The notes under the pieces are model-generated. The model saw only the letters and a list, made by a program, of their open reading frames with translations, was not told where the DNA came from and ran no database searches. A DNA stretch of 64,000 nt. Origin: Rhea pennata (lineage: Eukaryota; Chordata; Aves; Rheiformes; Rheidae). Made by a program: the position numbers and the translations under genes. Every line of letters begins with the position of its first letter. Within the stretch, counting starts at the first letter, position 1. This document shows positions 1-10,200 of the stretch, piece after piece. The DNA is taken from the NCBI RefSeq assembly GCF_028389875.1, contig NC_084674.1:13425501-13489500 (forward strand), read 5' to 3'.

Positions 1-1659
1 GCCCAGTGTTTTTGCACCTCCAGGTCCCGCTGCTCCCCTTGGGGAGGGTGGACGGGGCTCCACCGGGCCTCAGAGCTCCAAAAGTGTTTGGGAACTCGGG
101 CGTGAATAGCGCGGGGGGGGACGGGAGCCACCCCGACGGAGAAACTGCCCGGCTTTTGGCTGCTACAATAACTGAGGCAAATAAGGCCGTCTAGGGAAAG
201 AGCTTGATAAGAGGGGGCGCAGGATGCGAGGTCCTGTGTGCGTGCTGGTTGGAAAGCAGGTGGCTACGGAGGTCTCTCATGCAAGTTGGACACGTGATTT
301 AGTTCATAACTAGAAGTAAAATTTCTGTCTGTGGTTTTGGTAGATCTGCTCCAGCACTTTGCTGTGGGGTTTGGTTTGGTTTTTCACTGGCCTCAAACTT
401 CCTAGGAAGCGTGTGGTCAGGGAAGCCTGTTGTGTCCTCTCAGGGGTGCTTTTCTCTCTTCTGTTCCCTTCTCCATCGTGCCTTTCCTCTCCCTTCTCCA
501 GCTGCCTCTTTCTTGCCTCTGGTCTCCTATAAAACGCAGCCTTCCTCCATGCGCCCCTCTGACCCTCGTCGCACGTCCAGGGCACAGAGGGCTTGTTCCT
601 CCTCTCTGGCTGTGCTTTTTGGTCAGCCTGTTTCCACTTTTCCCCCTTTCATCCCTGTTCTCTAGATTTTTTTTTCTCCTTCCGCATGCTTCTGTTTTCA
701 GACCTTCCATCCATCTTCTCCAGCCTGCCATGCTCCCTCACCTTTTCTCTGCTCTTTGCCCCTTTCCTTCAGCCCCTTCCACCACCTTCCCATCCCTTCA
801 GCGCTGGATTAATGAGTGCGATGGCCCAGCTGAGGGCAGAGCAAGCCACCAGCATGTTTGCGCTGTTACTCCGTCGTAGGTCTCCTTTGCGCGACGCTGA
901 GCTCTCTGCTCCGTCGGCAGCAGAGGACAACGGAGGTACCGCAGCCCGGCATGACGGGCACATCGCTCCTGGCTCTGCGAGCTGGGCTGCCAACAACACC
1001 GGCTGCCACGTGCCGGTCTTCAGATCGCCCCCGCAAATGAGCAGAGCAGTTGCCCATGTGCTGTTATCTGAAATTAAATCTCCTCTGCCAGCCTTCCCCT
1101 GGTGCTGGCGGAGGGAGGGTGGTATCTGCTCATCAGCCAGACTGCTTCCAGGTGGGAAAAGGGAATGCTGAGCCCTGCCAGGGCTGGGCTGGTGGAAGCA
1201 AGGACGCCGATGGATTTTGCGGGGCAGTCGGCAATCTTTCCACCTCCTCCTGCAGCCCAGACCTCATCACCCAAGAAACGCTGGTACCAACCAGAAGCTG
1301 GAAAGGAAACGTGCCGCGGATGCAGAGGTGCTGTAGTAGGGGATCAAGTTAAGGGCAGCCTTCCAGTTTTCCCGACGTGGAAAACGCTCCCCTGTAGCAG
1401 TGCGGGCTCTGCACTGCCAGAGGCACCGCGGATCAGCTGGGAGCCGAATCCGAGGCGCCAGCTGCCTCGGGCCGCTCAAAGCCTGGTGTCTCTTGCTGTA
1501 AGAGTGACCCTGGTGAAACTCCGTTCCTGATCATCCTGTTCTCTACTTTCTTTTCCAGACAGTTTTTTTTTTTCTTTTTTTCTCTCTTTTTCCTCCCTGG
1601 ACTGTGCTGTGATGCTCTGCTCCGTTAGGCGGTTGCACCTCAGCCCAGAGGTGGCTGCA
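1..1659. other. Noncoding left flank, pyrimidine-rich, no gene seen
   Basis: No supported exon. The first 200 bases are GC-rich with a short G run near 112-120. From about 430 to 800 the plus strand is strongly C/T-rich, which keeps several overlapping frames open without any family resemblance. The open frames here (for example one of 192 codons from 593) overlap each other in different frames and are best explained by low stop-codon density. There is no splice-site pair or conserved domain to support translation. Confidence 0.6.
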
Positions 1660-3035
1660 GCTCACTGACAGATGAAGTGGAATGGTTAAAGCAGTACTAG
1701 GCTGGGCCACTGTAAAATATTCTTTATCAAAAATAAGCATTGCAAGGAGTGCTGTAATTCTTTTGACCCTCCCCCCCTTTTTTTTCTCTAGCAATATTTC
1801 CGCTATTTAATTATTATTTTTTTTCTTTTTAATATCTCTCTCTCCAGACTTTTTATTCCAGCCCCACTGCCTGCGGCTGCTGCGGGGTGAGGGGAGAGAG
1901 GCTGAGTGACAGGCTAATAACCTGCTCCGGCTCTCGCTCCGAGCCCAGTGGCAGGTGTCCCAGCGCCCCTATTGAATGCCACCATCCAAAAAAAATATAT
2001 AAAAAAAGGAGAAAATTTATCAACAATCTTCCTTCAACAATGATTTATTATTGCCATAATTTGCCTTGGTACAATGAGCCGCCGAGCATGTTCCTGCACC
2101 CGGCTGACAGGAACGTGATGGCTCCAGGTTCCCATTTTATTTAGTCTCGAGCCGAATGTGATTTGGTTACCCCGGCCCTCTCCTCCCTCCCCACCCAACC
2201 TTTTCTCCCTCGTTTTTGTTTTCCGGGGGCGCGTGTTGCGCGTAACCCTGGGCTGGCTGACAGCGCTTGTAAAAACCGCGAGTCGATCTCGCGGCGGCTT
2301 TTCACCATTAATCAAGCTGCCTGGAATTGGAAAGTAACACTGACAGGCTTTTATCTTGGCGAGGAGGAGGATGGCAGACGTGTTTTATGGCGGATGAGCC
2401 TTCGCGGCTCCTATTAGGCCGGGCCTTCGGCGGCGCGAGGTGGCGCCGCGCGGGGAGGCGGCGGCGGGCGGCGAGGGGGAGGCGAAGCCGGGCAGCAGCC
2501 TCCAGATAAATAGATCCGTCAGTCAGGCGCTGCGGAGGTCTCCGGGCGGGCAGCCGCGGTGGGTGACAGAGAAGGCAATCAAAGACAAAACAAATCAAAA
2601 GGTACATCTTATCAGCAGCGGGCCAGCTGGACGCGCGCGGCGCTCCGGGGCCCCGCGGAGGGCAGGAGAAATTAATCGTGCTGTCGAGGCCGGAGAAATT
2701 GTCGCGGCGGAAGGTCCGAGCTGGGGCGAGCCGAGGTGGCCGGCGCCGGGGGAGCAGGGGGGAAGGGGCGGGGGGGCCCAGCCGCCGGCCCGCCGCCTCG
2801 CGGCCCCCTCCCCGGCCGCCTCGCGCGCCTGACGGGCGCATTCATCGCGCGATGATGGCTCGGCACCTGCGAGCGCTACCTTTAATAATATAGCCCTCGC
2901 TCAGCTGTCACCCTGAAAGAGCAATTTTTCCTCCCGCTTCCCCCGATGCGAAGATACATCCGTAATGAGAAGTGTGACAGAAAGCGGGAGCGCGGGGAGC
3001 CGAGCAAAGTTTGCGAGGACATTAATCAAAAAGTG
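1660..3035. promoter_or_regulatory. Candidate developmental enhancer cluster with repeated TGACAG and ATTAATC motifs
   Basis: Seen directly: the hexamer TGACAG occurs at 1666, 1907, 2105, 2258, 2341, 2564 and 2975, and its complement CTGTCA at 2905. That is eight sites in about 1.3 kb, where chance predicts fewer than one on both strands together. ATTAATC occurs at 2307, 2671 and 3021; the 9-mer ATTAATCAA is shared by the first and third. AT-rich motif blocks (for example 2020-2080, with several ACAAT and TTATTA words, and 2575-2620, with TTATCAG followed by CAGCTG) are embedded in GC-rich DNA. TGACAG is the TALE homeodomain (MEIS/PREP/TGIF) core, and TAAT words are homeodomain cores. Inference: conserved noncoding regulatory DNA of a developmental gene, perhaps outside the window. 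The target gene is unknown. Confidence 0.5.
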
Positions 3036-3480
3036 AAGCCGGAGGTGACGCCGGCCGGCTCCTCCGGCCCCGCGCGGAGCTCCGGCTCGCGGAGCGCCCT
3101 GCCCGCCCCCGGGGAGTCGCTCCAGCCTCCTCGTCGCCTCCTGCCCCCGCTCCCGTGGCGCTGGCGCTTGGCGGGCGCCCTCGGAGCGGTGGCCGCGCCG
3201 CGTGGCCGCCCCGGGCCTGGCGGACGGGGGAGGCTCGGGCGTGGGTCGCCCCACCGCGGCCCAGACGCTGGAGGTGCCGCGCCGGGGCCGGAGGTCTGCG
3301 GGAGGTGCAGAGGCGGCTCGTGTTTACTGCGTTTGAGGAACGCATCTGCTTTAATTCGAGGGATAAGCAGCAACGTCCTCGAGCGCAGTTATCTCCTGTG
3401 GTTTTCAGCAGCGTTCCCAGCTCGGCTCTTGCGGCTTCGGTCCCTCCCCTCGGACGAAGCCCTTGGGCTTGAATTCTTCG
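2400..3480. promoter_or_regulatory. CpG island, not attached to a gene seen here
   Basis: GC- and CpG-rich DNA runs almost without interruption from about 2400 to 3350 and fades by 3480. AT-rich cores interrupt it at about 2575-2620, 2665-2680, 2880-2940 and 2945-3035. Open frames on both strands (up to 187 codons) overlap here, as expected for CpG islands, and none resembles a known family. The island could be the promoter of an unannotated or noncoding transcript, or an orphan island over a developmental regulatory block. It is about 10 kb beyond the 3' end of RUVBL1, so it is not the promoter of that gene. Confidence 0.6.
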
Positions 3481-3499
3481 GCATTAGTGTTTGGCAGCC

Positions 3500-6400
3500 T
3501 GCTCCCTAATCCCGCGTGTTCCTTCTCTAGTACCTACAAAGGATTTGCTAATGTGCATCTGTTTTTGTTTTTAACCTCATAAAAGTGGGGATTACAAGTA
3601 GATCTGGATCAAACGGGCTTGCCTGTGAAAGCCGGGGGCGCCGGTCTCGGCGGCTCAGCGCCTGGGTCCCGCAGGCTTGTGAGAAGGCAGGGAGGGCTGG
3701 ATGGTATCCTTGCAAGATGTGTTCTCTTCTCTTCACTCTCCAAAAACTGGTGATTACTTCATGCCTTCTCCATGAAAGCAGGTAACTTTTGCAGACAGTA
3801 GTTGGTGGATGTGCCCAAACCATATGGCTGGGAAATCTGATGGTAATAGGTGGTGGTAAGACCAGCCCTTGAGGAACCTTTCCCTCACACGTGCAGGAAA
3901 GGTGAACCCCAAAAGGGTAAATGCAGCCGAGGCAAGGCAGCAGAGCTCTGGTTTTCATGCAGACCCCCTTAGAGGGAACGCACAGAAAAGGAAACTGGAC
4001 CCGGGAGTTTCTGAGCCCTTTATGTGCGTAACAGATGAGCCCTCCACACCTCCCCCCTGCAAAGATGATACAGAGCTGTTTTGCTGGTGTTAAAATGCGT
4101 GAACAACGTTTTATTTTTTTTGTCTGGTAATGTTTTCTGAAGTCCATAAGCTGGTGTCTTCAAGGCTTAGAGATGTAAGAACAAATGCTTGGGCCTATTT
4201 CGAAAATGAAACAACTGGTGCCTAAACTTCACTGAGACTTTGGCTCCTTCAGGAGGCTTAGATGCTCTGGAGCATCTCACTGCTACATTCCTAAATTCCC
4301 ACTAATCTTGTCAACTTCAGCAAAAGAAAACCTATCTTTATAGATCCAGGGTTTGTTTTTTGCAGAGACACTGAACATTTCTAACTCTAAAATGCCCATG
4401 ATTACTATAATATATATAAAAATAAGGTCCTAAAGTAGTAGGTGCTTGGAAACTCATCTAAGGGAGCAACTTGTTGAAAACTGCAGCATAAGTTGGGAAT
4501 AGAGTCGTGTCCGGAGAAATTGGAATGGGACTTCTGAGCTGGGCTCAGCTGTTGCCTCTGTTGAGCACGCAGCCCCATGGAGGTACACACTGTGCATGAA
4601 CAGGCACCTGCCCGGATGCTTTTGGAGCTTGTTGTCGGGAATTAGCTGCATCTTTAAGGCTGTTACATCCACAGAGGCTCGCTGGCTGAGAGACAGCTGG
4701 TAGCAGCATACCCCTGCCAAGTGAGTGCGCTCACATTAGCAGAAGCCCCAGGAGAGAGCCCTCTTCCAGTGCAAGCAGCAGTGCTGAGCCACCTCTGTCC
4801 TTGCTGCCCAGGTTTTCAGGGGATGAACTTGCATTGCTGTGCCTCATAGCTGGCAAGGCCACCTTCAAGAGCTGCAATGGGGTTATAACACTGAGTTTTC
4901 TCCAGTTTTGGCACAAATATCAATCTTTTGGGGCTAGAAGAACAGGACTATTGGAGGATCCTGCAGCAGATGCAGGAGCATGCTGCATGCTGCTATGAGA
5001 AATGGTGCCCCTTCACTGTTATGAATCAGTCCCCAAACTGAAGTCCCTCAAGATATGATGGTGCTGGCAGATATATCATGCAGTGTAGCCCTTTGTGCTG
5101 TCTTCTGCTCATGTGTGGCCTCTCAGCAGGTCTCAGCTGCATGGACCCTGTAGTGCTGCTCAGGCAAAGTTAGGTGTCCTGTCGAGAAGCTGTTGTTAGT
5201 TAATGTTATAACACGCTGCTTGTGGCTTTGGCAGGTAAGGAAAAGCATGGGAAGCAGAGGCAGGCCCAACAGTCTGAGTCAGAAATGGACGAAATTGTAT
5301 CATACAAAGTTGATCCTCGTATCTGTCTAGATCGACAGTACCCTCAGTGCAATCAGGACGGATTTTGTAACAGTATGGCTGAACTGAAGCTCAGGTCACA
5401 ACATAAATCTATTAAGTCGTAAAACAAAACGGATTTCAAAGTACTTCTTTGCACCGTGGTTAATCTCCTGCAAATTCTATGACTCTAAAGCATTGCACAG
5501 ACTGTGTGAAGTCTAACCAGAGAGGTGTGCAGAGGCTGTCACCTTGGACCAGACACATCTAAACATGAGATGAGGTCATGTTTACATTATATTTATGGCT
5601 ATGGTACAACACGGATATGTTGCAGTATTTTGATTGCTTTTGCAGATGGGATCAAATTGTCTCTTAATCACATTTAAAGAAATCAGATTATGAGCTGACT
5701 GCTGTAGCACTATTCTACTAAGATGATTATGAACAATTTGGTCCTGTCTGCAAACATCTTAATGAAACAGGGAAGCTACTCAACATAGCTGAATTTACAC
5801 TGTAGAAATGACTCAGTCTTCAGTCTCCTGCTCTAATCACCAGACAGTATTGACTCTCTGACTCTTGTGACTTCTTAAAGTGTTGAAGACCACAGCACAA
5901 TGAGCCCTGCCACTACCATTGCTATGTGATGAACAGAGCTCTTCCTCCCCACTCCCCAGCAGCAAGCAGAGCCCTTGAGCCTTTTCCTGTCTCCTGGACA
6001 TCACTGGGGCTGAGGGACTCCAAAGTGATCATCTCTGTTCTTCTCTGGTTCTTGAGGTGGCAGGAGCTGAACAGCATGCAGTGTGTTTGCCAGCACCACT
6101 GCATTTGCAACCCCCTCATTGGGCATCACTGATTCCTTTCCACCCCTTTTGCTGTATCTCTGCTGGAGAGGGGTAGTAATTCCCTGTGAGATGATGGGAA
6201 ATAATTTCATTTTGATTTAATTTTTTCCTGGCTCAACCTGAAATGCTTCAGATGGCCGAAGCTCTCACCTCCTTTCCCTTCTTCAGCAAAAATTGGTACA
6301 CGCTGTTCCAAATTCTTGCTGAAATGTTATATTCTCTAGTTTCAGAAGGCCCCGTGCTGGAGCCTGGATAGACAGTCCCTAGGAATGTTCTGTGCTAACA

Positions 6401-9400
6401 GTGGTATTTGACACTAGTATCAACTGCCTGTCTTCTCTGTAAAGTCAGGAAGCTTTCAAAGACAAAGCTTGTCTCTTACTGGCACATGTCCTGTGCCATG
6501 GAGCTGTGGCCCTGGCTGTAAACCTCCAGCCATAACCATGAAATAAGTCAGAGTGACAGCAGCGCTTGGCTCAGGTCAGAATCCAGCCAGACATAAGGCT
6601 TTGGGACAATCTTAAAAATCTTTTCTCATATGCTTTATATTTCTTGCACTAACCCAGGTCTCAGTTCAATTACTTAAACATAGGCCTCAAGGGCCAGAGA
6701 GGTGCCGTGGGGCCTCCAAGGCAACCGCATGGGGGTAGGTAGGAGCCATGGGGCCTCCAAGGCACCTGCAAGGGCTGGCAGCTGTGCCTCATGGGGACAA
6801 CTAGAGCGACATCACGTTGGCACTGCGTGCTTACAGGTGAACCCCAAGTTATCTGCTGTTGTTTTATATGTGGTCACTGCTGGGTTTGAGCAGTGCCTTT
6901 GCTTTTGTAAGAGAGTCTAGAGTGTTTTGTGATCTGCTTGGGTTGGTCTCGCTGTTCTTGACCATGGTGTTGAATCCAGTCAGGCTCCCCTGGAAGTTGC
7001 AGATTTCCCAGGCAATAAACCCCTCTTTGTCTTTTGGGAAGACGAGCACCCCCAATACTCGCGTTTACCACCACCGCTTTTGAAGGGGATAACAGCAGAG
7101 CAGGGAAAACTGCAAGTGAGGCATCAAGGATGACTAAAGCACAGCTACGGTACTCACAAGCACTTCTACTGCCCTGCAGAAGGCAGCGGGTCACAGCCAA
7201 GGGAGCTCAGTGTGCCAGGGAATTAGCAGTGGCAAGGCCAGGTCTTTGGGGTCCGGCGTGCTCCAGGAGTGCTGCCATTGCTTTTGCTGGCACTTGCTTG
7301 ACAGAGGCCTCTGAGAGGCCACCGACCTCCCTGTAGGAAGCAGAGCCACCAGCCATCTCCCTGCTCGCAGATCAACAGCCTCAAGGGCTGGGGAGCGATG
7401 CTGAGCTCTTGAGCAGTGGTTCCTACCCTGCAATCCCTGCTCCCCTTCCACTTCAACTTGGCTTCCAATCTGAACCAACATGCAAATGCACTTGAGTCTC
7501 TCCTCTTCCTCCTCCTTAGCCTGGTTTTCGCAGAAAACCATCACAATCTTGGTCCTCAGCTAGTGGAGAGGGGCAGGGGCAGAGCTGATGGTGCTTGCAC
7601 TGGGTTCACCTGCCACACAGCTACAAGCCAAAGCGAACACTTAAGTCCTGTCCTCTTTTGAAATCTTTAATTGACACCAAAAAAAGTTAGTTTATAGCAG
7701 AAATAAATTGGTTCTTATATTTTATTGTTTAAAGGTAAAAAGCATGCTCTTTCTCTGATCTGCTCACTTGATCAAAACCTTCCCACTGTGTAAATGCTGC
7801 CACTGCAGCCTTGTCCCCTCCCAGGCCATGAGTGCTGGCTCTTTGCATGGGATTAATGACTTGGAAACGTCCAATTAAAACACATAGGCTGAGGCAGAGG
7901 CTCCTAAGCTGTCTCTCTGCAGAGGAGTGCAGATGATGAACTGAGAGCCCAAAGCGTGTTTATGCCCAGCTCCCAGCACTGGTGCTGAGCTGAACACTGG
8001 CATTTGTTCCTTCTGGATAAATAGTGATGCCAGGAAACGCTGGTGCTTGTGTCTGGGCTCCTGGGTGCTGGCAGTCCTTGCCCAGCTGCCCCAACCTTCC
8101 TACCCGCCAACAGCAGAGCAGCAGAGGAGATCGTATCAGAAAGCTGGAGGTGTGTGGATTGATATGTGTGAACATCCCCTTTGGCCACTTTATGAGCATC
8201 TCCAGTTTCGGGAGATCAGCAGAGCTCACTGAAACAGGTTTGAAGGGGACCTGTGTAGTTTGGGTTTTGATTTTGTGATACTGTTTTTTAGTGACTGTGG
8301 CCAGTCTGCTTTTCCGGCAAACCTGGGTTTTGTTTTGCATTTGTGGAAAAAAAGAAGAGGACCTAAAATTTTTTTCTCTACAAAGAAAGTGTGAATTTAA
8401 TTTAAAAAGGAAAATATTTGATTGCTTAGTGGCTCAAAAGAAGTTAGTCCCTGTGAGGTTTAAAATAAAATCACTCCTGTGGGTTGTGACTTGCGATTAC
8501 TGAGGCTTCCTTGCCAAAACAATGAATAAGCATCATCGTCTCAACCTCTCTGAAGTTCTCCCCATCCTGAGTAGAGCTGGCGTGTTTCACACTTGGCATA
8601 TACAGGCATCACTGCAGAGAAAGTGTTTCCCAAAGGGAGTATTTCGCTCATCCCAGCACAGCGCTAAGGATGCAGTGCCTAAACCAAGGTGCTGGCATCT
8701 CTCTGGTGTCCTCTGGGCACCATGTGTCCATAAGGAAAGGTTGTCTGCTCGACATGTGCCTTGTGTCCCTCCATATGAACCCTTACCCAGCTGTGAGCAT
8801 CTGCGTGCTGCTGGGCACTGTTCTCCCTTCTGCGGTTGTCCTCAGTGCTAAGCTGGACGTGGTTTTGAGAAGGTTGTACTTACGGACAGCTGCCCATCAT
8901 GCTGCTTCCTGGAGAGGTAAAGCACAAGAAACAAGATTCTGTATTTCAGATAGATAGTTTTGTCCAGCTCACATCTTGATAGGGCTCAGTTGGCCAGAAA
9001 CCACCTGCCTCTGGCACAGGGTCTCTGAAGATGTCCCTGGTAGGGGATTAACAGGCTGGTGGGCCTGGTAGGTGTGGAGCAGCTTGTGTCTGTGCTCCCT
9101 TCCCTCCCACGTGGGCTGGCTGCTGGGATCAGCCCTAGTGATCTCTCGCACCCCTGCAATCTCTGAGTCCAAACTAATGAGTTTGGACCAGCTTTTGAGA
9201 TGGAAAGAAGCTGACATGTGGGTGGTCTTGTATTTTCTTGACATTGGTGGTCTTCTAGCCAAGTCAGGCCAGTTTTCACGGTAGTTCCTGTTTTTCTCGT
9301 AAAGGCTAAGTGCGTTCTAGATCCTTCTAACTGCATAAAAGCTAAAGAAATTTCAGACTTTAATATGTATAAAGAGGGGAAGTCAACTTTCAGGTTCCTT

Positions 9401-9550
9401 TCCCAGTGGTGAACATGCTGTGCCATTTGCATAGCAGGCACGTACACTGGATTTATGTGCGTCCACTTTCTCAGAGCAGGATTTGAGTGCGGCACTACTT
9501 GGTGCCTGAAAGAGAATTGCAGCTTATCCAGCTTATAATATTCAACTGGT
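3500..9550. other. Intergenic noncoding stretch
   Basis: Ordinary mixed-composition DNA with no recognisable gene. Features noted: a 66-codon open frame at 5222-5422 whose composition looks protein-like but matches no family I know, a two-copy tandem duplication near 6704-6770, and an AT-rich motif block near 7655-7740. No RNA gene, poly(A) signal/terminal-exon pair or splice-consistent exon chain was identified. Confidence 0.5.
6704..6772 (+). repeat. Two-copy imperfect tandem duplication, period 41 bp
   Basis: A segment beginning GCCGTGGGGCCTCCAAGGCA at 6704 is repeated with one early change (GCCATGG) at 6745, and the similarity continues through the following bases. This is a local duplication with no evident coding role. 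Confidence 0.7.
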
Positions 9551-9559
9551 TCCTATAAC

Positions 9560-10200
9560 CCCCACCCATCCCAGGTTTAATATTAGAACTATTTTTCACG
9601 TTGAAACCGAAATAGTACAAAATATGGGCTTGCTGTAATTGTTGTTAGATTATGTGTCACCCTGATAAGATGTAACAAATATTTTCCTACACAGCTGGGC
9701 CTGTTTCCCTGCATGTAATGGATGGAGAAACTTCTCATAGTGTGCAGGCAATCGCTCGTAAAAACTTCGCTTAGAAGATTAATGCAATAAGTGCAACCTT
9801 TGTGGAAAATAGGAAGAAAAGAATTAAAATAATGGCCCATTTTCCCACATTTAATATTAATACTCAACCTTCTTTGGTGGGACTGTTCTTTGCTACATGT
9901 GCCTTCCTACCTCAAAGAGTGGTTTTGTGTCAATTAAGTATTTCTATTTTTAAAGAGCCTTCATCAATAGTTCCTGTATATGGTGTAGTTATTCTTGCAG
10001 GAGAACTATTTCTATCAGTAATATGAAAGACTATTTTCATGGGCAAAGCTTTGACACCAATAAGTCTGTTGGATGTCACTTAATAGGCTAGATAAACATT
10101 GCCTCGCCACTTAGCGTAGAAGGATTTTCCTTTTATATCACAGCTTTATGTCTTTTGTAGACACTTTATGGCTCTTAGAGAGATGTCACCCTAGGGAGAG
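9560..10200. promoter_or_regulatory. AT-rich, motif-dense block, possible conserved enhancer
   Basis: About 640 bases rich in homeodomain-type words (TAATTG, TTAATATTAAT, ATTAAAATAATGG, CAATTAAG), with a GATAAG at 9664 and a CAGCTG E-box at 9692 about 25 bases away. No simple repeat or open frame explains the composition. The GATA plus E-box pair is suggestive of an enhancer, but conservation cannot be tested from one sequence, so this is an inference. Confidence 0.3.

Noticed and set aside
593-1171. 192-codon plus-strand frame
   Set aside because: Sits in a pyrimidine-rich tract (Leu/Phe/Ser/Pro-rich start) and overlaps two other frames; no recognisable domain.
2308-3509. Overlapping frames up to 187 codons on both strands in the left CpG island
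   Set aside because: Several frames are open at once, which is composition rather than coding; no splice or homology support.
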